Of a stretch of 64,000 nt of DNA, positions 34,257-46,000 are shown in pieces. Position numbers and translations under genes: made by a program. Source of the DNA: Acheta domesticus. Lineage: Eukaryota > Arthropoda > Insecta > Orthoptera > Gryllidae. Position 1 is the first letter of the stretch, and each line of letters starts with the position of its first letter. Location: NCBI GenBank assembly GCA_031308135.1, contig JAHLJT010002630.1, positions 98,438,141 to 98,502,140 of the forward strand, read 5' to 3'. The notes under the pieces were generated by a model. The model made no database searches, was not told where the DNA came from, and saw only the letters and a list, made by a program, of their open reading frames with translations.

Positions 34257-34411
34257 TAACAAGAACTTATTATTTATCTGTCTTTAAATTTAAAAGGATA
34301 ATTCAATAATAATAACTCGTAAGTTGAAGCGGAAGCTTCGTTGAGTGGTGGGCCGTCCCCACCTCCAGACGCGCGTAGTATCTCGAACAGCTGCAGCAGG
34401 TAGTGGTGGGA

Positions 34412-34443
34412 GCTGCGGCGGCGGCGGCGGCGGCGGCGGCGGA
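34412..34443. repeat. GGC trinucleotide repeat in the promoter region
   Basis: About nine CGG/GGC units roughly 170 bases upstream of the TATA box, within a GC-rich block. Confidence 0.9.
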
Positions 34444-34607
34444 GTCATAAGTCGCGAAAACGGAGCCGGCGGCGGGGAAGGGGTTGAGGGAGGGGGAGAG
34501 GGAGGCAGGCGTCGGCATGCGACGCCGGTGGTGGCGCCAAACTCCCACCCCCGACCGCCCCCGCTTCGCAGCCACGCCCCCGCCGCCGCCCCCGGCCGCG
34601 ACCTGGG

Positions 34608-34614
34608 TATAAAG
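34608..34614 (+). promoter_or_regulatory. TATA box of troponin C
   Basis: TATAAAG in GC-rich context, 116 bases before the start codon. Transcription would begin near 34640, giving an 85-base leader in exon 1. GC-rich boxes (CCACGCCCCC) lie just upstream. Confidence 0.7.
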
Positions 34615-34709
34615 CGGCGCGCGTCGCGGAAGGCCCCTCCGTGCAGAAAGTCTTCGCCGCAGACGCGACCGCAGACGCCACTCCTTCGTCACCACCGCAC
34701 CGCTCAACA

Positions 34710-36840
34710 CCTCGCCGGCAGCCATGGTGAGTAGCCCCCGTCCACGCGCCCACTTCGGCTGTGCTGCGGTGGGCATGTCGTGTTGTGCACAGGTGGAGTT
34801 CGCGTACCGGGTAGAGGAATGATCGACTAAGTGATTTCATTCGTTCGTCAACTCGCCTGCAGCCATGGTGAGTAGCCCCCGTCCACGCGCCCACTTCGGC
34901 TGTGCTGCGGTGGGTTGTCGTGTAGTGCACAGGTGGATTTCGCGTACTGGGTAGCGGAACGATCGACTAAGTGATTTCATTCGTTCGTCAACTCGCCTGC
35001 AGCCATGGTGGGTAGCGCTCACTTCGGCAGTGCTGCGGTGGGCTGTCGTGTAGTGCACAGGTGGAGTTCGCGTACTGGGTAGAGGAACGATCGACTAAGT
35101 GATTTCATTCGTTCATCAACTCGCCTGCAGCCATGGTGAGTAGCGCTCACTTCGGGCTGTGGGCTAGTCGTGTAGTGCACAGGTGGATTTCGCGTACTGG
35201 GTAGAGGAACGATCGACTAAGTGATTTCATTCGTTCGTCAACTCGCCTGCAGCCATGGTGAGTAGCGCTCACTTCGGCTGTGGCTATCGTGTAGTGCACA
35301 GGTGGATTTCGCGTACTGGGTAGTGCGGAACGACGACTAAGTGGATTTCATTCGTTCATCAACTCGCCTGCAGCCATGGTGAGTAGCGCTCACTTCGGCT
35401 GTGGCTATCGTGTAGTGCACAGGTGGATTTCGCGTACTGGGTAGAGGAACGATCTGACTAAGTGATTTCATTCGTCATCAACTCGCCTGCAGTCATGGTA
35501 AGTATCGCTCACTTCGGCTGTGCTGCGGTGGCTATGTGTGTAGTGCACAGGTGGATTTCCGTACTGGGCAGCGGAACGATCGACTAAGTGATTTCATTCA
35601 TTCGTTCGTCAACTCGCCAGCAGCCTGATTATTAGCGCTCACTTCGGCTGTACTGCCGTGGGCCCCGTGTAGTGCACAGGTGGATTTCTCGCATACTAGG
35701 TAGATAAACAATTAAGTGATTTCATTCGTTCGTCAACTCGCCGTCAGCCATGACGATAGCCACCAGCGCGCTCACTTCGGCTGTGCTGCAGTGGGCTGTC
35801 GTGTTATGGACAGTTGGATTCGCGTATCGGATAGAGGAACGATCAACCAAGTGATTTCATTCGATCGTCAACTCGCCGGCAGCCGTGGCGAGTAGCCTCC
35901 GGCGAGCTCACTTCGACAATGATGTGCTCAGGTGTATGGGGAGATTGTAGAGAGAGACGTCCGAGTGATTTTAATTGTTCGCCATCTCGCCTGCAGTCAT
36001 CGTGAGTAGCTCTGGCACGCTCACGTCGGCTGTGCTGTGAGGAGCTGTCGTGTTGTGGACAGGAGGATTTCGCGTACCGGGTACAGGAATGATCGACTAA
36101 GTGATTTCATTCGTTCGTCAACGCGCGGGCAGCAGTGGCGAGTAGCCGCCACCGGCGCGCTCCACTTGGCTGTGCTGCGGTAGGCCATCGTTTTGTGGTG
36201 AGGAGTAGTTCGCCTACCGCGTGATGATAGAGAGTGATCTTTTCCTGCAATGTTTTGCCTGCAGCCTTGGCTCGTAGTCCCCGCGAGTTCACTTGGGCTG
36301 TGATGTTTCTAGGTGTATTACGCGCTGGGTGCTGTTAGAGAGAGTGATCTTGGAATCCTCACTTCCACTGTGATGTACTTCACGTAGTATTGGGTGACCT
36401 GCAGACCGAGAGCTGAGTAAGTTTATTCGTTCGTCATCTCACTTATAGCCATGGCGATTAGTCCCCTGGATTTCTCACTTCGGCATTAGTGTTAGGTGTA
36501 CTTCGCGTAGTGGGTGATGGAAGAAATAAACGACTGAATGATTCTTTTCGTTCGTCATCTACCTGCAACCGTGACGAGTAACCCATGGCACGGTCCTTCG
36601 GGTGTGATGTGGTCAAATGTACTTCGTGCACCGGGTGATGCGAGAGAAAGACGTCTAGGTGATTTTATTCGTTCGTCATCTCGCCTGCAGCCAGGGCGAG
36701 TATCCCCGAACGGCTTACTTTGCTGCCTTGCGATGAGTTATCGTGTTGTGTTCAGGTGTATTTCGCGTTCTAGGTATTGGTAGAATGACATCTAGGTGAT
36801 TTTATTTGTTCATCTCGCCTGCTGTCATGAAGAGTAGCCC
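34710..36840 (+). repeat. Tandem array of exon-1 end plus splice donor, about 17 units
   Basis: Units of about 120-140 bp each carry GACTAAGTGATTTCATTCG, then CTCGCCTGCAGCC, ATG and GTGAGTAG. ATG followed by GTGAGT or GTAAGT is intact at 34724, 34865, 35133, 35255, 35376 and 35495 (35005 has ATGGTGGGT). Later units (35620, 35750, 35884, 36000, 36135, 36265, 36451, 36555, 36690, 36825) are decayed. The TATA box is outside the unit and is not repeated. Divergence rises with distance from exon 1. Confidence 0.85.
34724..34726 (+). CDS. TpnC: Troponin C exon 1 coding part: initiator Met only
   Basis: ATG directly followed by the donor GTGAGT. A start codon alone in exon 1 is common in insect muscle genes. 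First unit of the tandem array that fills the start of intron 1. Confidence 0.75.
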
Positions 36841-39800
36841 TCCTGCATCTAATTTTGGAGGGTGCTTTACATGGAGCCCTTGGGACATATCCCAAATTTT
36901 AAAAAAAATTTGCTTCATCGTTTTTGATTAATTTTTGTTGTTGGATAGAGTAAGGGACGTTTAACAGAATGGTGTAGATTTTATGTTTCTTTAAATTTCG
37001 TTAAATTTTTGTTAGAAACTGATTTTTAGAAAATTTCTAAAATTCAATTTTTTTCGGCGTCTGCGAAACAATGCTATTGTGAAGACAGAGATGGTTTCCC
37101 TCAATGAAATACTCGTATGCTCATTAAAGATAGATACTGTAATAAGGCCATGTACGATTTTGAAAAATATTGAGTACTTTTCGCGTGAAAGTACGAGCTG
37201 CTTTAGCCCCACTAGTTTAAATATTTCACCTACTAGCGATGGGGTTGGAGTGAGTGACTACGAATGACCTGTTGATCTTGTACCTGTTTAATCCACGGTA
37301 TGACGCGCAATTTATGCATCAATAATAATAATAGGAAATACTGATCGTAACTGAGTGGGGGGTAAAAGTAGCAGCACTGACCACCTCATCAGTAGTTACA
37401 GTGCTACCTGTCATCACTTTCACCTACAGCACTACCTGTGGATATACTGACTTCCGGCGAGCAAGGTCACGTTCTGCTGTGCATCATTGCATCTTCGGGT
37501 TACATTGCGCATAACACTCGGGTGATTTAAAAATGCATATTGCCTATCACATAATGGAGAAATGGTGGAGTGATTGTAAACACTGATCCTTAGTTTCTTT
37601 CGAAATATTCTCATCAATGCAGCACCAATCGGGAAATATGATTAGAGGGAGTGATAGTTCAACATGGCCCAGCTTCTCACTCCTCAGCAGATCGGACCAT
37701 TGTCTTGCTGGGCCACTCGGGTAGGCGAAGCTAAATGACGCGGTGATCGTGTTGTGTGTAGCACTGTGGTGATTTTTACTTTCTCCCACTTACTTACATA
37801 ACAAGAGTAAATGTTGTAATCATGCGTCGGAAAAAGGCGACTTTTCGGCAGAAAAACTCTCATTGCCGGGCCCTGGTACCGAAAAAGTGGATAAATCCAG
37901 TTGCTAAATATAGAAAAAAAAATTCCTCTAAAACGCAACACTCACCGTACTGGATACTCGGATTGACATGAAATTTCACCAGCTGATAGAACACCATGAA
38001 AATCTATATAAACAAATTTTGAAGTGCTATGGAATATTATAAATAGCGTTTTATTAGGCATTTTGTATTAGGACCTTTCGTGACCCTCGCGCTTCCCGCA
38101 GCGGGCGAGCCGTTGCTTCGGCAGCGCTAGGAACGTTACGCGGCGTCTATCAGCCGATGTCAGATTTCCAAGCGCGTTCGTTCCATCTGAACCTGCAAAG
38201 TAAACACCCGTTTTTGTCACCCCGCCTGCCCTCCAAGTAACTGAGACCTTGCCGACAGGCCGATAGTGCAGGCGCGGTGTATGAGTAACGTCCGCAGAAC
38301 CAGCGGCGAGCAGCGTTTCCTCCCTTCTACGGTCGGTAAGGTCAAGAAAGGTCCCAATACTAATTATCGCAAAAACATTACTTGCAATGCTTCATAGCAC
38401 GTAAAATTTGTATGTAGTGTTTTTGAAAGGTGCTGAACAAGCTGGTAAAATCTCAAGTCAATCCGAGTATTCCAGCACGGTGAGTGTTGCGTGTAAGACG
38501 TGGTGTAGCCATGTGTAGACGTGGTAGATCCATGTTTTGCGCGTCCTTCATACCGAAAAATCGATTGATAGGCAAAACGACTATCTGTCCGTCTATGTTG
38601 CGCAACGCTAGCGCGACAGATCAGTTCAGTTTTTTTCTCCAAAATTGAAATTCCCCAATCCTTCTGGCTGATGTTGGGCCTCTGGGATTTGAAACGGATA
38701 TTTGAATTTTGGGAGTTCTTTACATGAAGCCCCTTGGACATTTTCAAAATTTAAAAAAATGGCTCCAAATTTTTTGATTAAATTTTGTTGTTGAATAATG
38801 CGAAGCCCCTACAAGAGTATGGTGAAGGTCTCGTTATAGTTGACATCTCGAATTTTTTGAAAATTGCAACAAAAGAAAAAAAATTAAACTACAAACTACA
38901 AAATTGAAGATAGAATTTTTGTCTCAGGTAAAGTATGTTGTGCAAAATTAGTTCTTTAGAAAAGGTTATGTACAATTGTTTGAAGAAACGAGTAGTTATT
39001 GCGTAATTCTGCTTGAAATGTACGATTTTTCCCCTAAAAAACGCTCCAGAGTTTTTTAAATTTTCTTCACTTATGTAATAAGAGACGGTAAACAATCTGG
39101 TGCTAGTCCCATTTCCGGGTATCGCTCGTTTTTACAAATTCAAAAAAAAACAACGAAAAAAGTTATGACAACACTGCGCTGGCAACGTGAGTTGCTCGCT
39201 TCTGGTTGAATTGGACGTTTTCAAATAACAACTAAGATGTTAGTAGCGCAGAAAATGCAATATTTCAATATTACGTAGCCGTTTCCAATAACACGAGAAA
39301 GTATGTGCTGTTGTAGCGCTTAGTTTTTATTTACGCGCATCGGCGATGGTAGGGCGAATTTGATCGCCAATCACTTCTACGGCACCGGTGACTATTCGTT
39401 CTCAGCGCCACCGCTTGAGATGTGCTGAGAAGACGTGTTCCGTACCGGCCGAAGTGGCTCAGGGCATCAAGTGATATCACTTAAGGCCTCTGACCAGGAT
39501 ATTCTGGGGTTCTAGTCCCGACGGCGGCACGGTTTTGTAACGCTAACCCCATAGCTAGGACGAGTTCTGTCGCTGGCTGGAGGACAATTCTAGAGGCCGA
39601 CTGCTCTAATCGGTAGTTTTCCGTGGTTTCTCCGATCCAAACCAGGCGAATTGCCGGAGCATTACCCTACGAAACGGGCCACGGTGCGCGCGTGATCTTT
39701 CCTTCCCAATCCTTGTATTGTCCTTACACACACACTTACACCCAACACGTCAGGAGCTTACAGGCTTGTCCCGGATGGTGCGGTGCCCCGCTGGTGGGAG

Positions 39801-42800
39801 ATACCTGGTGGGGGTAAACCCCGCTAGTAGGTTCGGCGCCGGATCTAGCCATCCAAAATAACCGCAAAAGATGACAAAATCACTACACTTGCGGAATAAT
39901 GATCCTATTAGTTGACGAGCCCGGAATCACTAGTAAATGATCAATCAACGTGTTCTGCAGGGACGATCAGGCGATCTTTTAATGTACAATTTTGCGTACG
40001 TGGTAAGGGTGAAAATACCATCGAATGATAGTACACAGCGTCTCACTCAACTTATACGACCATTACAGCAATTTTTTTATATTTTGAATTTCGTGAATAA
40101 AACCTGTTTCACCTACCTTATAAATCGCAAAATTTCATTGCACTGTGCAAATGTGCTACGATTGATTATATTCATAAACAGATGTATAAAATACAAATGT
40201 ATGGCAAATGTAAAAATGCGGAAAAAAGTCAAGAAGAATATTGCGAAGAAATCCCACTAGCCGGATTATCAAAGACAAGTTACACGTTAAGTGTCTGGAA
40301 CTTGAAATCACGCCTTAAAAGCTCTCAAGATGCAATTAAAGATTGTAAGTGTTGAATACCACTTCTGTGCTACACATAGCACTCTATAGGCTGCAGTGCA
40401 CTAAAGAACAATGGACAAATATTGTGCTTGATTGAACTCATAATCGTGTGCATATCTTCACTAAATTCAGGAGAACTAGAATTTTTACAGTTTAAAAGAT
40501 CCAACCATTTACTTGAAATGTACTTAAATCACACAAATCTGTGATCACGGGGTAAAAGTTCTTAATTAATTTTTTGGCGAAATTGGATTACGTACTGAGA
40601 CTACAAGTTAAGTATCTATATTCTGTTATAGTAAAAGGACCGAATTCAAATGTTGCCTTCTTAACGACAAAAATGCGTTGGGAAATAGCGGTGAGCGTAG
40701 GAAAAACTGTTCTATCAATATTCTAACCCTGTTTTCTCCAAACTAAATGTTTGACTTAAGAACGTTTACCCGTGATCACAAAAATATTAACGCATTACTT
40801 TTAAAGAAATCTACATGTATGGTTGATAGAAATATAGTATACGCTAGGTTCTGCAAGATTTATGATTCAAAATAAAAATTCAGAATTTTTACTCAATGTT
40901 TCCGAGTTAAAAAATCTTTTAGGTATAAATGTAAAGTTTATTAGTGAATTCTTTCACGCTTATTAACTTTTTCTCACGTCGTTTTATTTCTGTTTCAGGA
41001 GGATGATGATCAGAAGATGCAGAGTGAGTACTTTCATTTAATCCATCTCTCCTTAGGCGTGTGTCACGCAAGCATTGCGATGACACGCGTCACGTAACGC
41101 TGATGACGTCAGTTGCACCGACGCGCGTCGATGCTTCCCGCACACGAGTCATTTGACGCGCGTTGTAGATTAACACTGTATGTGACACTGTAGTAACATT
41201 GCGAAACGTCACACTAGCGCGCTTGGCGACGTGGATTGTTCCCACAGCTCGAGCAACACGCTCAAGCTACAACGTAAGTCAAGATTAGGCCCGGCACACA
41301 CGTTCCGGTATACTGGTGAGTTTTACGTGTACAGGTGACCTGCACAAGTAAACCTCAGCGGTATACCGGAACGTCCGGGTCTAACGTGCGTTTTCTAGCT
41401 TTCAACGCCCACTAGACGACGCGCGTTGGCAACAACGTACGTCACCAAGAGCGCTCGTGTGCCGTTTCGCATAAGATACAGTGATAATTTACGCTGCGCG
41501 TGAAGTGATTTATGTGCTCGCGGGTCGACGCAGCGGACATCAGCGTTAGGTGACGCGCGTCAACGCAACGCTCGTGTGACACAAGCTTTAGCTGACGCCA
41601 ATTACGTAACGATAGCACATTAATCTCTGTGATTAAATACTATTCTAATCAGAGAGGAATTCTTTCGTTTTTGATATTATCCCGCAGAAGTTAGTTATTT
41701 TTAACGAGTACAGAAACTCTTTATTTATTTTGATTATGTTTTCAGCAACTATGTATTTCGCAACACATTCGATACATACAATTACATAAATTACATCTTT
41801 TTGATAACTTTTTACATTTTAATGTCTATTTTGATGGTTGATGGTGTTACCTGTAAAAGTGAGAAAGAATTATTCCAATTCTGAAAAATACTTTAGAATT
41901 TCTTATTATTGCCTGGAAAATTATAGTTGTTACCTTTTAAAATGATGATTAGTTTTAATGTTTAAAAAAATCTACATCCATTATTATTCAAGAAAGAATT
42001 ATGTTCACCTAGTAAAATTTGCATGCCGCTAAACTCTAACTCAAATTGTAACATTTCGAATGAATGTGTTTATGTGTGTGTGTGTGTGTTTGAGTAAGAG
42101 AGTGAGAGAGAGAGGGAGAGAGAGGGATTGGAAAAGAGAGAAAGAGTGAGGAAAATGTAGAGAGGGAGAGAGAGAGGAAGGGTTGTGTTTGCGTGTTGTG
42201 ATGGGTGTGTGCTGGTATAGCTCCACCAACTTGAGAATGATGTTTACAGGAGCGCGCCACCATCTGTGTTTCAACCGAAACGACAGAGACAGAGATAAAA
42301 GGATACTCAATTCAAAATTAAAATGGTACCGTCTCAAACTATTGCGAAAGAAGGCGCGATTTATTTCGTTGCAAATCTGTAATCTTCCCAATTAATATTT
42401 GAACTATATTTGGACATGTCTGCGTCTCATATTGGAAGAAATAAAATTATCCTTTTCTCGGCAAAACGATTCAAAATTTTGAAACTAATTCATTCGATGA
42501 GCAGTAACATTCATATAAATAGTTTTTTTTACTTAAGTAGTTTCTCAGAATATATACCGAATAAAATTATTTTTTATGTAAGGAGTTACTACCACCATTA
42601 TGAAGAATATTGCAGATACTTATGACATTAAAGTTAATGTATTGGTACTTTATTGCATACCTAAGAAACCGTCTAAAGCCTATGGAAAAAAAGATGAATG
42701 AAGGAGAATACAAAACATTTAAATTCAATGAATAAGTATTAAAAATTCAATATAAATAGAACTTTTTATTAGTCTTGTACTAGAACGGTGAAAAGTAAAG

Positions 42801-43056
42801 AAAGCAACGTAAAGGGACAAAAATAAAACAGTCAGTGCAAATCTTGCATGATGTGTCTCTGAAGTTATATTTTATCAGCTGATTCACAACGTCTATGAAG
42901 GAGGCCATGGTGATTCCGTAGGAGCAGTCTCTGAACTCGCTTCCCGCTCCTGGCAACTTTTGTTAGCTAAACTGACTGTACAGACCCGTGTTTTTACTGT
43001 TAGTTCCACGACGCGCCGCAATCGCAGCCTTCATTCTTCGCTTGGTCGAGTTATAT

Positions 43057-43097
<41 letters not shown>

Positions 43098-46000
43098 AAG
43101 CTACTGTTATAACATTACTCTCACATTTGTATGTGCATACAGGATGCTGTATACAATTTTACTCTTTACTGGTTACTACTTACGAGTATACTAATTTGTA
43201 TCATCATACAAAAACTAATAAACTAATAACCAAAAAACAGGCACTTTAAACGGCTACAAAGCGTTTATCTACCACACCACATCAGCTGAAGTGCATGCTA
43301 GAAGAGGGAGGGGAGTGAAATTAACTGCCATTGTGCGCATGCGCGCGAGTGCGAGCCGAAGGCGAGGGATTGTGTCGCTTGTGTTGCAGTCATGCGCAAG
43401 GCCTTCCAGATGTTCGACACGAGCAAGTCGGGCTTCATCGAGACGCTCAAGATCTCTACCATCCTCAACACCATGGGCCAGCTGTTCGACGACAGCGAGC
43501 TCCAGGCGCTCATTGACGAGACGGACCCCGAAGGTAAAGAGAGATCCATGTAAGAACAAGCAATTTTGACAGCTAGTGCTGGCAACATATCCGAAGGTTC
43601 TGTGGTCGTTGTGTCCTTGATCCCATTGAACTCTCCTTCCTCGATTCGTTCGTTTGCAGGTGGCTAACTTGTAAATGGTTTCGACGCTTCGTTTTGTGAT
43701 GTCCTCATCCGACGAAAATATAGTGCGCCACGAGAAATAATTGAAATTAGGAAGTATAGTGCTATGTGCTCTTCTGTAAAAATTTATTTTTTTTAATACA
43801 CATTTTATGGAATTTACTTTTTGCGTGATAAGTATTATGTTTATTTTAAAACCGATTCTTGAACGTGTTTCTGAACAGCTGCCGCGGCGGAGGGATACTT
43901 CTCTGAATTACATGTGATGTTCACTTGTTTAGCGAACTGTCACTTTTGCTTGTTCTTACGTGAAATCTTCTATAACCCTCCCTTGCCTCCCTCGCTCCAC
44001 CCACACACCCTCGACGCTTTACTACAATTACCATAATACCACCACTGACGCCCGTCCATAAATTACGTAACGCCAATTTGGAGTATTTTGAATACCCCCC
44101 TTTGTTGTGACTCTGGAAACACAAATCAAACAAACAGTTCCAACAAAGTTTATTTCCAGAGGCCGCTCGCCACTTCCAAAACCAAATACAGATATACAGT
44201 TTGTTGCCGGGTAACCGAGAGATTACCATGAGTATGCCATGTTACCGTTTACTAGGAAGAATTGTTGCGTAGGCTTCCGCGGCCGGAATTCATGTGGCAG
44301 GCGCGGATCCACGGGGAGGGAAATGAGGGAAATTCCCCCTCCCAAAATGTTTCAGTAACTATTCATTTTAATATGTCACGAAACTTTCAAGCAAAAGTAT
44401 TTTCATATAAACATTAAAACGAATAACATGTATCGCATCATGAGCTGAGTTTAGCCTGCGTCATTCTACATAATCTGTAACATGACACATTCGACCAAAA
44501 CATTTGAATAAAAAAATTCCCCTCCGAAAATTCGTTTCTGGATCCGCCCCTGCATGTGGTCTAGGCTATCCGGGATGAGCCGCGTCATTGAATTGGTGGC
44601 TGACGTTTCGGCCAACATATTGTGGCGTTCCTCAGAGCGTACTGCTGCAGAAGTACGCTCTGAGGGTACGTCAGCCACCAAATCGATGACGCAGCTCATC
44701 TCGGATAGCCTAGATGACATTACTAGGAAGAATGTCAGACTGAATGCGCCAAGCTGTCGTACAAAGTTACCAAAACCTCTCTCCTCGGTTATCACACTAG
44801 TCTCAAGACGCAATCTGCCTCTTATCAGTCTCGCCGCCTTCGCCCCTCTCCGTCGCTGGGCCGAGGGGAAGGGACGGGTAGTGTGCCCTCCCTGCGCTGC
44901 GCTAACGTCGCCAGCGCTGCTCCGCCCCACCGCGTCTGCTACCGCTCCTAGCGGTGGAGAAATGAACGCCCTTTCACCGGTGGCGAGCCTTTTCTGCAGT
45001 GGCGGTCTTTTCAAACATCAAACATCAGTTTAAAAAATATTTAATTCAATAGAAGGTTACAAAAGTATTTTAACTTTTCTTAACTTGGCTGGTTTTCGTA
45101 ATATGATCTGATTGCAAAATTTATAATACCTCATATGTTATTTTATTATGTTTACTCCAAATTTAAAAAAAAACTGTATCTCTAGTACAAATAAATAGTG
45201 GTCGTTAATGACCATGGATGTTTTTGAAGCGACCTTAAATAAAAAAAATTTTTAAAAAAAATCTTGACCGCCACTAGACCCTCTCCCCTCTGTAACACAC
45301 ACACAACGCGCGCTCCCGTTATAATTACGTGACCCCTCCCCCCGATATAATTACGTAACGCTTGCAACAACACCCCCCGCTGTGAATGTAAGAAGTGGGT
45401 GCAAGTTGTGGATGAAGGAAGGACGCATAGGCGAGGAAACTTTATATCGCAAGCCATTCACACGCTGTCAGGGGCGAGAGTCTACTGCGCTAATTTAAAT
45501 GTAGTTTAGAATAAACTACATATCAGTTTTGAATATTTTTTTCGCAATCCTACAGATTCAATAAAAAATTGATAAAAGATCTCCATTTGTGACAATTTTG
45601 TCATCTTATAATTTCAATTTATTTTTGTTTTCAAATTTTACTTAACATTTTAATGTTTTAGCACAAGTCTAAAAAAGGAATTATTTCAGCAAATGTTAAA
45701 GAATGTAAAAAAATATTAATGTTACGTAACAATAAACTAAGACTCCCCTACCCCTGTGTAACTTAGCGTAACGCTGCCTCAAACCCCTCCTCTCACTTTA
45801 GCGTTACGTAATTTATGGACGACCCCTTAAGGGGAGTGTGAATTCCCTATGCTGACAATGTTAAAATGTGGCTAATCGGAGCTATATTTTCTGGCAAAAT
45901 ATTAGAAGTAGCTTTGTTATATTTTTACACAGTGCACACATATCCTTTAAACACAAACTAAGTTAAAGACATTTGGAAAAAAGCTATTTTTGTCTGAAAT

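Larger units (their letters stand above)
44049..45826. mobile_element. Family E inverted-repeat element with nested insertions
   Basis: CCGTCCATAAATTACGTAAC at 44051 and GTTACGTAATTTATGGACG at 45803-45821 are inverted ends. A short family member is at 55717-55868. GTAACGCTGCCTCA next to the right end recurs there too. The expansion here is due partly to a hAT MITE (44298-44552), a foldback (44561-44713) and GC-rich DNA at 44850-45010 and 45290-45400. Confidence 0.55.

Noticed and set aside
34303..35058. Minus-strand frames over the promoter and array
   Set aside because: GC-rich promoter and tandem repeat give incidental open frames; composition is not protein-like.
44998..45277. hAT-like element with CAGTGGCGGTC ends
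   Set aside because: Inverted ends are short and no target duplication matches; not strong enough to list.
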